Positions 32,157 to 44,897 are shown, numbered from the stretch's first letter. The stretch: DNA of 64,000 nt from Branchipolynoe longqiensis (GCA_030323885.1 CM059198.1:13120462-13184461); one strand, 5' to 3'. Notes: generated from the letters alone by a model not told the origin. Numbers and translations: made by a program.

Positions 32157-32342
32157 CAGGGTGCGAAAACCCGCTGCCGTAACTCAGACAGACGGGGTTG
32201 GGGGTGGGGGGTGGGGTGGGTTAGCTGACCACTCAGCCATCAGTCAATCAGGGTATGAAAGCCCGCCACCGTAACTCAGACAGACGGGGGTGGGGGTGGG
32301 GGGTGGGATGGGAAGCTGACCCTCCAGCCATCAGTCAATCAG
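32157..32342. repeat. Two-copy tandem repeat, G-rich
   Basis: A unit of about 92 bp is repeated twice (CAGGGTRYGAAA at 32157 and 32249). Each copy contains a string of G-runs (GGGGGTGGGGGGTGGG) able in principle to form a G-quadruplex. The array abuts the MITE end. Confidence 0.8.
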
Positions 32343-34534
32343 GGTGTAGTGGTGGGGGTGAGTCTTGTGTTATTTGATAAGCGAACCCTGGAAGCATCTC
32401 TCCATATGTTTGGAAAATATGCTTTGTTTGTAACTGTACTTCCTCGTTGAGTCATTCCTCATCGAATTAGATAAAACACCACTTCCTCTATGGTATGCTT
32501 AGAACCCCTTCCATCTTCCGCAGTGTAAGCAGAAGCTGCGACTAACAGACACGTGCTGGGTCACAGCTTCAGTCCTTCCTGAGGGATCAGTGCAACTCGA
32601 ATTATGGGTGTTGCCATTCGCAAGTGTTGTATCTGTGGTACAAGAAAGAGGGATGTTATTATTAATACTAGTCTGTATCACATAAAACAGATGAGTATGG
32701 AGGAACTAAGGAAGCCCAGCTTTATATTCCTGTAAGCCATTATAAACACATACATTATAATTTATATCACTAATCAATAAATGTGTGATTGCCACAGATG
32801 TTACAAACCTACCAGTCGGCTCACACTGTGACTAGATTTGTCTTTCATTTTGTTTACCAACAAAACCTACGTAGTATATCACCATCATCAACGACCCCTA
32901 AACTGTGACGGTTGTTGTGGCACCACAGATGACTTTGCACCCAGTTTTCTCCATCTTCCCCTGTCCTCCGCTGCCCTCTGAGTCTTGCCAAACTGCAAGC
33001 CTGTCCATTCCCCAATGTTCTCCTATCTCTTCCTTTGTCTGCCTTGTTTTCTTCCCCCTTCTCTTGGAAGACAGTTTGGGCCAGACCTGCTGAATGGGAA
33101 ATAAGGCCATTCTAATGCAGTTTGCATCATTATGATTGTCAGGAGATCTGTGTGGTCCAATTACGTTCTGGATCTTGCCACAGATGTCCTCATTGGTAAT
33201 TTGGTGTTTGTATCAGATGTGAAGTAGCTAGCAGTAACACCTCATTTCCATGGTGTGTGTTCTTCTTTGGAACTCTACTGTGATGATCCGGGATTCACAA
33301 GCATTCAGGACAGAGGGATTTGATCATGGGGTACATCAGTCATAATTTCAGGCAAGAGAAATACTTTTGTCAAACCAAATTGGTCCCAGCCTTGCCAATG
33401 CTGCCTGATATACTATTTCAAGCTTGAAACCCTAATCAGTTATAACTGAGCGCAGGTAGTTGAAGCTTGTGACGTTCAATAAACGCTACTTACAAACATC
33501 ATTTCAATAAAGAGCCCATGTGGATGGCCACTCCAACACTCAAGGAGCATGCATCATGAATATGGACGCTTCTCTTCAAAGTGTTCATCTCCAACAGTAG
33601 TTCCAGTTATCAAGGATCCCACTTCCCGTGGTGCCCCGACCCAACAGCCCCCCCCCCCACACACACACACCTACACACGCCCCCTGCCGTCGCTGGCCTG
33701 CTGCTGGGTGGCTGGTTCCGGCGGTACCTGATAGTGGACAGGTGCTTCCCGCCCAGCCCCCCTATCGCTTAGACACGAGGCACTACACCCAGGTCAGCAG
33801 GCCGGCACCAGGGCAGTGTAGGGAGTGGGGGCAGGCGGTGTGAGGGGGGGGGGGTGGTAGTGTGATGTGTGTGGTAGTGTGGGTGGGGGAGGGAGGCGGT
33901 GTGGGGGCCTTGACTTCTGGGGTGTTTGTAACCTTATAACAGTTACCAGCTGCAGAACTGCAGCAATATAGAGAGGTACTGATAAATCTGTCCAATTTTT
34001 GGTTGAAGATTAATCTTCTGGTGGGATGGTTGTAGAAGCTGGGACGTGTCTTTATAACAATTAAATGATGAGTCGTTGGGGTGGCCCCAAATCAATCCAG
34101 TCCGGCGGTGCACAGCACTTGTATCCAGCAGACAGCAGCAAGGGTTTAAGAGGAAGGGACGGGTAAAAGTGGGTCCAAGGGTTCTAGCAACAAGAACAAA
34201 GCGAGAGAAACGATAAAGTAAAAGGCCCTACCCAAGCAAAGAACTCCCTTGATCAAGGGGAGAAGTAAGCCTGGGAGAGAAAAAAAAGGGTAGAGTATAG
34301 GAAAGAGAAATGAGTCAAGAGTTCAATATACCATACATTGTTGGAAGGGAAGGTGAATGGCAGCAGAGGGAGAGGGAGACCAAGAACATCATGGTTTACA
34401 AATATTTCACAGTGGACAGGCTTGAATTATTCACAGTCTATCAGAACAGCACACCATCGGGACAAGTGGAGAACCATTGCATTCAACCCTCGACTAGAGG
34501 ACGGAACTATTGATTGATTGATTCAAAATCAATA
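32343..34534. other. Unassigned intergenic DNA
   Basis: No gene recognised in 2.2 kb. The part 32505-32620 loosely resembles 61325-61430 (shared phrases GCTGGGTCACAGC and TCCTGAGG), suggesting an old repeat. C-rich and G-rich simple runs lie at 33648-33660 and 33845-33855. Confidence 0.4.
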
Positions 34535-34770
34535 GAAATGCAGAACCCTAACCTTAACAATTTAATATAATCCTTTTGTTAAACATGTGTTCTATATATG
34601 TTCCAAGCGGTTTGTGTCTAGGTGATATGGTTTTAAAGATATTAACTTTTTCTCTATGAAGATTGCTCATAGCCATTGAGTTAGCAGTATGACACTGTGT
34701 AATCCTGCAGCCAAAATGCACGTGCACTGACCTAGATACGTATGCTGACGTCATGTGAAATAGGTCTATT
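34535..34770 (+). repeat. Dispersed repeat D
   Basis: Starts AATGCAGAACCCTAAC and runs through GCTCATAGCCATTGAG to TGACGTCATGTGAAATAGG (TGACGTCA at 34746-34753). Copies are at 54040-54270 and, inverted and split, at 59160-59720. Confidence 0.75.
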
Positions 34771-35361
34771 GACCATCCCGTGTGGTTTGTGAGTGAGGGG
34801 AGCATGTGTGTGGTGTGGGTATGGATGAGGCGTGTATGGTGTGTGCATAGTGGCGTGTGTGTGCTGTGGTGTGGGTATGTGGACGTGTGTGGTGTGGGTT
34901 GTGGAGGTGTGTGGGTGACGTGTGGAGGGGAGGAGGTGTGTGGAGGGAAAGTGGGGGGTGAGTGGGGGGGGGTGACCTAGTAAGAAAGACTCCGAAAGAA
35001 CGACTCGCTCAACACCAGCAACTGAATTATGATAGTAATCAGGCCAGGAGGGACAGCCGCTACTGAATGTCGCTTATGTCGAGTTCTCACACTTTTGGAT
35101 TAGCTATCGCGAGAACTGGATGTTTGAAGAAGCCGCTCTGCTCAGACACGCCCAGGGGAAGCGCCCAGGCGGGCCAGGCAGGAGGTGGCCAGAGGGCCAC
35201 ACAGGGGCCGACCGAGCACAGTAAGTAGCCCTACAGGGGCTCGGTGGTCCCTCGGAACCATTTTCATGGCTGCCTGACTGGCGGCACTTAGGTACCCAGG
35301 GGGCGAGAAGATAAGGCAATATGGCCAAGGCCTGAGGTGGAATTCCACATGCCTGGGCTCG

Positions 35362-36201
35362 ATGCCTCACTGCTCGCTTCGCCTATGGGAAAACGGAACC
35401 TTTGTGCTTGCACCTGTGAGAGCTTGCTCCACTCAGGTTACCAGGCCTAAGAGCCTGACCACTGGTCGGTACACCAGCCTGGGATCCACGGATCCAGGTT
35501 TCCCCTCCCATCTCGGACAGGGGCCATCAGTCGGTGCATGGGGATGGGAGAGCGGGGAGCGGGGTTTACCCCACCCCCCGCAAGCACCAGAGGTGAGGAG
35601 GCCACGACCCTCAGCCTTCACCTCACCAAGACACAACGGGGGAGCACCCTCAGATGCCCCGCCAGCCTACTCAGTGATGCTGCCGCCCACGGCAGCCCCC
35701 GTGCACCGGGAGGCCAGGGTGGGCACAGCAACACCATTTAACCTAGTTAAAGCGCTGACACCCAGGCCGGCGACCCCAGCGTTGGGCAGCAGGCTGTTAT
35801 TTGGATCGGTTCATACCGGCTGATGCGAAAGGAGTGAGCCTGGCGGACAACACCGCAAAACTGGTAAACATGCCAATGATCAGGATGGAAACAGCGGAGG
35901 GGTTTTTGTCGCATTACCATGACCAGCCAATGTGGAAGGGCTGCAGAAGACAAGATTCAAACCGTAGATAGAGAATACGCTACCGGCAAGAGTGAACGAG
36001 AGCGATGCGGCACTCGCAATGACCCAGTGGGGCATTCAATTCACGGCAAGGCCCATAGCACTGGCACTCGACACCATCGATAAATGGAGGCTGATGGAAA
36101 CAAAGGAACTAGTGGCCTCTCTAGTCACAATGCTCAAGATCCTGTCTAAGACGGGAAGTGTGCTGCTGGGAATGCAGAGGGACAACATCAGAACCAACTG
36201 A
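35362..36201 (+). pseudogene. DIRS-like gag region, degenerate
   Basis: GC-rich open frames, Pro-rich at 35362-35823, then 35992-36201 with an all-helical segment (ALALDTIDKW, LVTMLKILSKTGSVLLGMQR) resembling the C-terminal part of DIRS gag. The placement just before RT and in the same frame (a TGA at 36199-36201 only) supports this. The first part is not recognisable as gag by itself. Confidence 0.5.
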
Positions 36202-37003
36202 AACTTGTCAAAGCTAAATGAGACCATAGTATACAGGCATTTCAAAATGGAACAGCTCAGCACGGTAATGCAATTGGTACACAAAGGGGAGTGGCTGGCA
36301 AGCATAGACATATTGCAAGCCTACCACAGCCTGGAGATTAAGGTAAAGTGACCATGACCTACTACAGTTCTTGCATGACAAGCAAAGGTATATATTCAAT
36401 GTGTTACCTAACCGGCTCAGCTCCGAAAAGAATCTTCACAAAAATTATGAAGGCGGTTATGAGTTATTTGAGAACTAACAACAACATACTGCTTTGCTTC
36501 TATATAGATCATACAATCATAATAACGAAGACACAGGCAGAGGTGAGAGAAGCAGTAGAGATAATGTTAGAGCTACTAACCAGACTGGGCTTCACGATTA
36601 ACAGGAAGAAATCAGTGCTAGTACCAACATGAGAAATACAATTTCTGGGGTTCAGGATAAACATGGTGCTGATCAGAGTAGATGTACCATCAAAAAAGTG
36701 TCAAGAGATCAGAAACTTTATCAGAGAGATAGTTAATAAGAGAGACCTAACAATTTGAGACCTAGCAACACTAACCGGGAAACTAGTTCTGTCAGATCCT
36801 GGAAACAAGTGGGTGAGAATCAGGTCCAAGGTAATAGTGAGAGCACTGAACTGGAACCTGAGGACTCGAAAAGGAACTTCGGGGCAAAATGCACACTAGC
36901 CAGAAGAGTGAAAGACTGCCTACAGTGTTGGGAGGCATATAAAGACTATATGCAGAGACCGGTAGATGTCTACATTTACACAGATGCGTCTTCACATGGG
37001 TGA
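36202..37003 (+). pseudogene. DIRS-like reverse transcriptase and RNase H start, degenerate
   Basis: The fragments NLSKLNE, HFKMEQLSTV, GEWLASIDILQAYHSLEI (first catalytic Asp), the active-site box as CFYIDHT (Tyr-Ile-Asp-His where Tyr-x-Asp-Asp is expected), RLGFTINRKKS, and VDVYIYTDASSHG, the start of RNase H, are spread over three frames. The lost second Asp and several stops make it inactive. Confidence 0.8.
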
Positions 37004-37753
37004 AGTTATTATGACCAGACCCACCATGTGCACAATGGTGAACAATGGGATGAGTTAGTCACTGAGTCAACACACATAAATTTACTAGAATTAAGAGCAG
37101 CAAGATGCATTCTAGAGCATAGAGGAGAAGCACTGAACAACAAACATGTGAGAATGTACGCCGACATGGTACATGATGGCATGTATAATGAAAGGGGGAT
37201 CAGCGAGATCAAAACCATGCCAGCTAGAAACCGAAGCGATCTGGGAAATCACCGATAGCAGGGACGTACTGCTGACCATTATGTTCTGTCCAGGGGTGGA
37301 CAACATAGAAGCCGACTGGGCATCACAGGTGTTCACAGATGCAGGAGAGTGGTCGCTAGACAGAGCGGTAGCACATGAACAATTCAGGGTCCTAGGGAAG
37401 CTTAACATTGCCATGTTCCCCTCAATGGAAGATATACAACAGCCAAAATTCATCTCGAGGGAATTTGATAAGAGTGCTGTGGGAACGGACGCTTTAGCTC
37501 TAGAATGGCATAACACTAATGGTTTCTTCTTACCGCCTTTCAGATGCCTGTCCAGAGTGTTGCTGAAACTGAGGGAAGAGAACACAATGGACTGGCCAAC
37601 ACAGCCTTGGTTACCGCCGCTACGACAAATAGCGAGATACGGCACCTCACTTCGGATAACGGTTACGGAGAACGCACTAGTGCTCAGAGGGGACAGGGGC
37701 GGGAAGGTGTTCCCACTGGCAGACAAAATGAGGCTCATTGTATTGAAACTCTG
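37004..37753 (+). pseudogene. DIRS-like RNase H C-terminus and connector
   Basis: INLLELRAARCI (the Glu position), then PGVDNIEADWASQVF (the last Asp), followed by the connector with GTDALALEWHNTNGFFLPPF and TQPWLPPL that is usual after RNase H in DIRS-type pol. A frame change separates the two parts near 37190. Confidence 0.75.
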
Positions 37754-38714
37754 AGCGACATGTTCAGGGCAATGGGGATGAGCAGAGCGACAGCAGAAAT
37801 CATGATGGCTTTGTGGGCGGAGAACACAAGGAAGCAGTACGCGCAGGTGCTGAAGAGGTGGATGTCACATTGTGAGAGAGCAGGGATCAATGCAAAAATC
37901 CCCATGCTACACGAAGGTATCGAATACCTAGAGATACTGTTCACAGAAGGGGCAGCAAGGACAACGATAAATATGGTGTGCTCGTTGCTGTCCGAATTTG
38001 TCACCATCGGGGGAAATCCATTTGGAGAGCACCCACTCTTGAGCAGGTTGCTTAAAGGCATAGGGAACTTAAAACGAAGCATCCCTAAGTATGAGTCCAT
38101 GTGGGATCCGAGACAACTGCTGTCACACCTGCAAGAGTGGAGGCCAACCTGGTCGCTAGACATTTAGAAACTCAACTTGCTTGTTCCTGCTAGCGACAGG
38201 ACAGCGCCTACAAACACTGAGCCAAATGAAGTGCAGAGACATTACATGGGACACGGGGAGTTGTATGCTACGCTACTCAACAAAGCTAAAGTCAAACGAC
38301 CCGACACGGAACCCGCTTGTGCTGACATTCAGAAAGTACAAGGTGAACAAACTATGTGTATTCGGACATCTCAAAGAGTACATGAGCAGGGTGGAACTAG
38401 CCGCCACTGAGCCGGCGCTGAGCCACAATGAGAAGCCCATACGTGGCCGCCTCACAGGAGATGCTCTCCAGGTATGTGAGGAATACCATGCAGAGGCGGG
38501 AATAGACATGCATCAGTTCACGCCATATACCTGCAGGCATGCCACCACGAGCACTGCGGTGAGGCGGCAGGTGCCCATAGCAATAATACTGACAGCAGCG
38601 GGATGGTCAGGGGAAGGCACATTCAGAAGGTTCTATGACAGACCCATTTGCGTGGCAACTGACAATAACACAAAGTTGATCCCGAACACCTGGACAGGTG
38701 ACCCAGATAAATAA
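37754..38714 (+). pseudogene. DIRS-like tyrosine recombinase, frameshifted
   Basis: The N-terminal core-binding part (MFRAMGMSRATAEIM, WAENTRKQYAQVLKRWMSHC) is in one frame to a stop at 38165; the catalytic part continues in another frame from about 38181 (FLLATGQRLQTLSQMKC with the first Arg). The H-x-x-R box reads YTCR, so the catalytic His is lost while the Arg stays; AGWSGEGTF and the nucleophile Tyr in RRFYDRP remain. Inactive. Confidence 0.82.
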
Positions 38715-38949
38715 CCAATTGATTGGTGCTTATTTATCCAAATAAAACACCAAGAAGGGTGACATAGAATGAGTTAGGCTAGAGAGCCATGAATAAAAAT
38801 AAAAAAGCCTTAAGCAACCTTCACGTGTTACTGGTGCTTATTGATTAAAAAAAAAAGAAATAGAAAATAATTAACTACACGGTATACAATCGCAATACAA
38901 AGAAGTGGCTGGCCGTTGTGGCTTGATTACCATCATAATATAAAATTTT

Positions 38950-39232
38950 GCTATTAACATGCAGAGGAATATGGATTATTATCGTAAGAAGTAGGCCAGA
39001 CGGGGCCAGCGGCCCTCTCTAGATAATATATACACTCGTTCAACCAGAAGAAGCTGGACAGACTCAATAAGTACATAATTAATCCACCCTATAAACAACT
39101 GCATAACGAGTAGTAAAGATAGATGACAAAGAATGACGAGAGCTCAACCGATAAGACATGCAGTAGCCGCTGGCCCCTTGTGGCCTACTTCTTACGATAA
39201 TAATCCATATTCTGCTGCATGTTAATATCATA
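38950..39232. repeat. Inverted repeat at the DIRS-like 3' end
   Basis: Two arms of about 57-65 bp (ATATGGATTATTATCGTAAG in the left arm) separated by about 155 bp, nearly perfect. Confidence 0.85.
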
Positions 39233-39401
39233 ATTGTATAGTGTCTGCGCATGCGCGTGTGTGGGCATGTGTAAATGGCATCCTCTTCACAGGGGTAGCA
39301 CATCCTCGTGAGGCTACACCCACACACGCGCACCCACATACATGCGCACACGCATTGTACATACGCATATTACAATTAATGCATCACGTCACAAGTCCCG
39401 A

Positions 39402-39725
39402 TGTGTTTGTTTGTTGAGGTTTTACATCCTGGCAACCAGTAAGGTCATATCAGGGCAGGTACCGACTTGTAACTGCGCAATCGTGGCAACGTTATTGTAT
39501 CATCTCACTGGGAGACTAGGTCACCAGCACCAGCACCCAATTTCCCACTCAGTCACATTATCCTGATACTGAGCTAACCAATCCTTGCCCTATTCATGAA
39601 ATACCAAGCGCCAGGATAGGTAGCAACACATATACATTTTATAAATCATTCGTTTCACTCGGCTGGGATTTGAACTCCCGACCTTCCACACGGGAAGCCT
39701 GCGCCATACATCGGGATTCAGCCTG
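39402..39725 (-). mobile_element. SINE-1 copy
   Basis: The tail at the left has a variant (CTGGCAACCAGTAAGG); body in order; B box GGGATTTGAACTCCC and head at the right. Confidence 0.78.
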
Positions 39726-40237
39726 ATATGTTGCTAGGACGGTAACCCCAATGAACCACACCAAACAATTGGTTGATGGCATACCACCTGTGGGTAAAAG
39801 TTTCATATTCTGATGAAAGCATCGACTTTTATCAACCCAAACCCTGACCTAGTTTAGATCCTACATATCCAACTTAGACACTGCTGTATTCACATCACGT
39901 GTACTGCAGTTTGGTGCGTGCAATACATTGCTATGCCCAGAAACATTTCAATATGTGCACCCAAACTACTTTGGCTTATTTTCATTTCAAATATAGATAT
40001 CAAGTGTAAGTTGCCTGGTACGATAAAAGCGTCAAATTTTCAAATTCAAAATATTTATCTAGATTTGAATTTACATTATACAAATTATATACTGGTGCAT
40101 GGGCCTACTATGTAAAATCAATAGAACTGCTGCTGTAGTCTATGGGGGTCAGAGTTTTAAAAATGAAGCCAACATAAATTCTGCATGTTTACACTTCAAA
40201 TAGATGATAGTCATTTTAAACAAATTTACTCAATTGA
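39726..40237. other. Unassigned AT-rich DNA
   Basis: Nothing recognisable. Some phrases (ATAGAACTGCTGCTGTAGTCTATGG) resemble 49945-49975. Confidence 0.4.
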
Positions 40238-40432
40238 TTAGCCTGGCGCTCGGCATTACTAGGATAGGGCAAGTACTGGTTAGCTCAGTATATGGATAAA
40301 GTGACTGAGTGGGCAATTGGATCATAGTCTCCCAGTGGGGCAGCACTATAAAGTTATCATGAGTGCGCGCTGACACAAGTCGGTTACCATCCTGGTATGA
40401 CCTTAGATGTTGGTAAAACCCCAACCAACCAA
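40238..40432 (+). mobile_element. SINE-1 3' half, 5'-truncated
   Basis: Starts inside the body (AGCCTGGCGCTCGGCATT) without a head and ends with AACCAACCAAC, a variant tail. Confidence 0.75.
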
Positions 40433-41319
40433 CTACACCTCGCCCAACCCCCTCCGCCCTGATCGGCCCATTATCACCTTTTCCGCACACCCATCACCAC
40501 ACACACACTCCCTGCTAGCACCTGCTGACCCCATACCACCCCTAATGTATCCTCCTTCCTCTGCCCCCCCCTCCCCCCCCCCCATACACCCACACCCGAC
40601 CCCACCCACGCAGGCCACGTGGGTTGCGCTTCTCCCAGGCCAGAGGAGAGTAGGAGGGGGTCGACATTTAATACACACTGGGTGTCTGCCCCGTGCCACC
40701 ATCCCAGGCCTGCACTGACCCTTGGCGCCCTCTCTCCTCCCCTCACCCTTCACCCCGCCTGTCGGCCCAACCTCGACACTTCCATGCTCAGACCTCCTTG
40801 CTCTATGTTTTAATGTTTTTTTAATTCTTTTTTTTTGTTTTCATATAAAAGTTCCATAATCTGTTGGTGAATTATAATTATAGCTATATATCTATTAATA
40901 GAATATGTTTCCTCTGCGAAAGGTCGGGAATTCGAAACCCGGCTTAGTCAAAACAATGACTAACAAAATTGATTCTTGTTGCTAGCTAACTAGGTATCAT
41001 TACTATGATAGAGCAAGGGCTGGTTTGCTCAGTTTCACTCGCCGACCGTCGCTTTGTTGTTTTATGTCCTAGCTACATCTAAGGTCATATCAGGACAGCG
41101 CGCCAACACTTTTGGTCGCATTCTACCAACACGTTGCGTTGACATCAAACTTGTTCCCACCATGCCGACGTGTCCCGACGCATACAACTTATTTTGCGCA
41201 TTGGCGGCACACCGGTAAGGAGCTTCGTAATGTGACAGCACCATAACACATGCTAGTAACCACGTTGTAACGTGCGTGTGCGCGCGTGTGCGTTTGTGTG
41301 CATCCCTGTGTAAAGATGA
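40433..41319. other. Pyrimidine-rich DNA and SINE-1 scraps
   Basis: The part 40433-40800 is C-rich simple sequence. At 40918-41038 there is a SINE-1 head and start of body (plus), and at 41050-41105 a SINE-1 tail (minus). No gene. Confidence 0.5.
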
Positions 41320-41685
41320 GAGGATTGGTGAGGAGGAGAGGTGGGGAGGAGAGGTGGAGAGCCGGGAAGGCGGGCAAATGGCGAGGCGGGGAGGCGGGAG
41401 TGGTGGAGAGGCGGAGAGGCGGAGAAGCGGTGAGGCGGAATGGCGGGGAGGCGGAGAGGCAGAGAGGGGGGAGGCGGAGAGGCGGGGAGGAGGAGCGGCG
41501 GGGAGGCGGATGGGCGGGGAGGCAGAGTGGTGGAGAGGCAGAGAGGCGGGGAGGCGGGGAGGTGGGGAGGCGGAGTGGCGGGGAAGCGGAGAGGCGGTGT
41601 GGCGGGGAGGCAGAGTGGCGGGGAGGCGGAGAGGTGGAGTGGCTGGGAGGTGGAGAGGCGGGGAGGCAGAGTGGCGGGGAGGATA
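41320..41685. repeat. GGCGGAGA-type short tandem repeat
   Basis: About 365 bp built from GAGGCGGGG and GAGGCGGAGA words of 8-10 bp. Every frame on both strands is open, so no gene is inferred. Confidence 0.9.
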
Positions 41686-42534
41686 AGAATGGAATTCAAA
41701 CGAACCAATTGTTATCAGATATATTAGCATTCTGTTAAGTTAAATCGGTGAATATAAAAAATCGCAGGTTGTACCTCTTTAAGCTGGCATTCCATGCTTC
41801 GGTAATTCCCATGGCTTCAGCACCCCTCTACTCCCTCACGGACAGACCTCTACCTGGTGGGTGGAATCTAGCTTTGTCGTTTTTGAAACGAAGCAGTGCA
41901 TGGGGATGCAAGTTAACAACGTTAGTGTAGGAGCACTGGTTCACGTGCGTGCACATCCAAGGTGTTACAAATATCCACTTCAAGCACAGACACGGGGCAG
42001 GTTCAAAACCACCCAGTGTTCAGCATGTGCAAAACGCCGCTGTTGTAAATGGGGGGGGGGGGGGGGGGGGGGGGGAGGGCGCAAGTAAATTGGACACACG
42101 CTGTCAGAGTGGGATTCGTACACAAATGTTTGCCATTCTGGGGTGAATTGAGCTGGCAGTGCCTATCGAACCCAACAGTACATCGTCAGATGATCATGAG
42201 AAGCCGCCATCACGGCTAAGACTGCTGGCACACATCGTCATGGGTTCGAAACCCGCCCGAGTCAAACCAATGACTTACACAATTTATTCTTGTCGCTAGC
42301 TAGCCTGATGCTGAGCGTTGTTGTGTGTACATTATTTGATTAAGCAGGCTACATTGCAATCACAGACACTTGGTCTCCCACACTCCATTGCTTCTCGTCA
42401 TATGGTAGCAACACACATACATTTTGAATCCATTGGTTTGACTTGACAGAGTTCGAATCCCATGACCTAGCAAAACAGGAGGCGGATGCTCAATTCATTT
42501 AACCGCCCAGTCTGTTAACATTATTCAATTCAAT
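41686..42534. other. SINE-1 scraps and a 25-base G run
   Basis: A G-homopolymer occupies 42051-42075. At 42225-42330 lies a SINE-1 head and linker (plus), and at 42415-42505 a head-side fragment (minus). No gene recognised. Confidence 0.55.
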
Positions 42535-43090
42535 TCAATTCTTTATTTGAGACTCAGGAGTATGGTAGTTACATAATTTGGTCCACAGTAGGTAGATATA
42601 AAAATTAATGTGAATAGGATATAAATAATAGTATGAATACTACCACACTAACCAATATCAAAATGTTGGTCTACATACAGTGGTTTGTACCAATGCCTCC
42701 ATATGGCAGACATAAATCTGAGATCACTCTCTTCTAGTTTTACAAGTCCCTGGATTATAACATTTTCTGACTTGTCAAGTCTAGTAATAAATTTGAATAT
42801 TAGATTCCTGATAACAGCCTGGAATGCTGGCACATCAATATTGGCAAACAGCTGACTAGCACTGTGATACCTAGGTAGCCGGAGTAATAACCTCATAATG
42901 TCATTATATGCTACATTCAGTTTTTTAATGCTATACATTCTATAGTTCCACCATATCTGGGCAGTATACAAGGGAGTACAGAAAGATCTAAATAAATTTA
43001 CCTTCACATCAGCTGTACAAATATGAAATTTCCTGATGAGCATATTTCCCTGAGCATATAACTTGCAACACTGGCTATTAATATCCCTGT
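42520..43090 (-). pseudogene. CR1/L2-like LINE 3' end
   Basis: Minus-strand frame 43080-42648 (131 residues from its first ATG, with a further stretch of same-frame codons upstream) is the C-terminal part after RT: NMLIRKFHICTADVKVNLF, SIKKLNVAYNDIMRLLL, YHSASQLFANIDVPAF and IRNLIFKFITRL are characteristic. The short non-coding end finishes in AATAAAG and (ATTGA)n at 42522-42545, the 3' microsatellite tail typical of this clade. The open frame is uninterrupted, so this is a recent 5'-truncated insertion. The truncation point is near 43090. Confidence 0.82.
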
Positions 43091-43324
43091 CATAATTTAT
43101 TTTTGGTTTTGGGCTTCATGCTACAGGAAACAATAATGGCAGCAAGCATTAATGGTATTATACTTTGGCATTTTCTGTGAATCAGAAAAATAGCCATGTT
43201 GCAAGGTTGCTGGGTTACAATGGTTGAACCTGTATATTTAAAAACCAACAACAAACTGGTTTGTGTGCGCTTTGTATTACAGGCCTTCCCCACTGACCTG
43301 AAGCAGTTGTCAATCCTTAGGCCT

Positions 43325-44030
43325 GGGGCCAAATGTATGGAGCCGGGTTAGTGGTCCTAACCCACGCGTCGTCCGGATTTCCCAGGTTAGTGGCCAAAAG
43401 TGACAATGTATGTGCCTGGGTTAGGCAAACGCCTCGAGAGTTAACGTCGCCTACACTAACCCCAACTTATAACAGGTTTAACGTCCGTGTTAGGTACCGA
43501 TTCGGCCCAAATCTGTTCAATGCGACCATATTTAACAGAATTACATACGCAATAAGTGAAATTTCATGAAATTAACCCTAAATTCAAAGAGATATTAATG
43601 CTGCCGCCGCATTGGCGGCGTTATTCATATTGTCGAATCGACGAATGTAAAACCATCGCCGCCGCGACATCGATATCCATACTGGCATAACGCCGGCAGA
43701 AATATTTTAGGCCCAAATCTATTCAATGCGATCATATTTAACAGAATTACATACTCAAATCGTGACATTTCATTAAATTAACCCTAAATTCGAAGCGATA
43801 TTAATGTAGCAGCTACATCGGCGGTGTTATTCATATTGTCAAATCGACGAATGTACACAAAACAAATCGCCGACACCGGCAACAGGCTCACCACTAAGAA
43901 GGGTGCTGGTTCCTGGCTGCGATATTGTCAAATAGCAGTGCTCGCCGGGTACAGGCGCAGAGGGTTTTAAATAACGCATTGGTTAGCTAACTCCGCCGCG
44001 CTTTGGTCACATACATTTCCCGTGACACAT
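43325..44030. mobile_element. Harbinger-type MITE, diverged
   Basis: The left end GGGGCCAAATGTATGGAGC resembles the other MITE ends; the right end near 44000-44030 is poorly preserved. Two copies of the 78-bp module (about 43504-43585 and 43712-43795) lie inside, both inverted relative to the copy at 4530. Confidence 0.6.
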
Positions 44031-44897
44031 AGTCCAACAATGATGTTAGCTAACCTGCCGCCCGTCCTTAACACGGTGTAAAATTTTCCTATATAATACA
44101 TGAGGACCGAGGTGAAATTACTATAATAAATTACAAACTGTCTATATAATGATAAAAGGTAATATATAAAAACCCAAAGGCATATGAGGGATGTGTGAAG
44201 TTGGTAAACTATTATTCATTAGGTATAGAAATTGTATAGTAGAATAGTCTTTGGAGGAGTGTCACTTCCGGGATTTGCTAGGAACACTCTTTGGAAGAGT
44301 CACCTCACATACCCCCTCCCCCCCATGGTGTTATTTATGGATCATTGACCACTACAGGGCACTGTGGCCGGTGTGGCAAGGCCTTGGCAACAGCACATTG
44401 TACTCTGATTCGTGGATTGAACCATGTGACCACTGCCATCTTGGATTCTAGAAAACCTATATAAATCAATAAATGAAGGAGTCTCACTCTCCTACTTTCA
44501 CTCTTCACCTACTTTCCTTCATTACCTGTATTGCTTTCCTTTGGCTTGTCCACACCACCCACACCAACAGCCGGCGACTTTACAACGGGAGCCGATAAAA
44601 ACTTGGTCTTACATTTGGCCCCTGGTCGCCCACCCCCTCCCCCCACTACCACCCATCCCCCTCATTACCCCCTCCCCCCACACACACGATGCCCTCTCCG
44701 CCCACCCGGGTTGCATTATTTAAGGCAGATCGATACTATAGCCACTGAAATAGCACCCCGCGGTTAAGGCTATTGATTGGGAGTCGATCGTTTGTTGGTA
44801 TCTAGACTTAGATGTCAGCAGCTGTCAGTCAATCGGCCTAATATGTAATACTGGGCTCTAACTAAGGGGACACGATGACAAGATGGCTGCCATTCCG
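44031..44897. other. Unassigned intergenic DNA
   Basis: No gene recognised; C-rich simple sequence at 44620-44690. Confidence 0.4.

Larger units (their letters stand above)
35026..39240 (+). mobile_element. DIRS-like tyrosine-recombinase retrotransposon, decayed
   Basis: A 4.2-kb element with gag-like, RT, RNase H and tyrosine-recombinase remnants in order. The left end (GAATTATGATAGTAA, CAGGCCAGGAGGGACAGC, GCTACTGAATGTC) is inverted at the right (39130-39240), with a 30-bp gap in the left copy. A further segment at 38950-39012 is nearly perfectly inverted to 39168-39224, as expected for the internal complementary region of DIRS elements. Frameshifts and altered catalytic residues show it is inactive. 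The limits are approximate. Confidence 0.7.

Noticed and set aside
35362..35823. 153-residue Pro/Arg-rich frame as a host gene
   Set aside because: It lies within the DIRS-like element between the terminal repeat and the gag/RT remnants, is GC-biased and matches nothing I know; kept only as degenerate gag region.
41062..41738. Overlapping long open frames on both strands (150-222 residues)
   Set aside because: They are produced by the GGCGGAGA repeat, which lacks stops in every frame.
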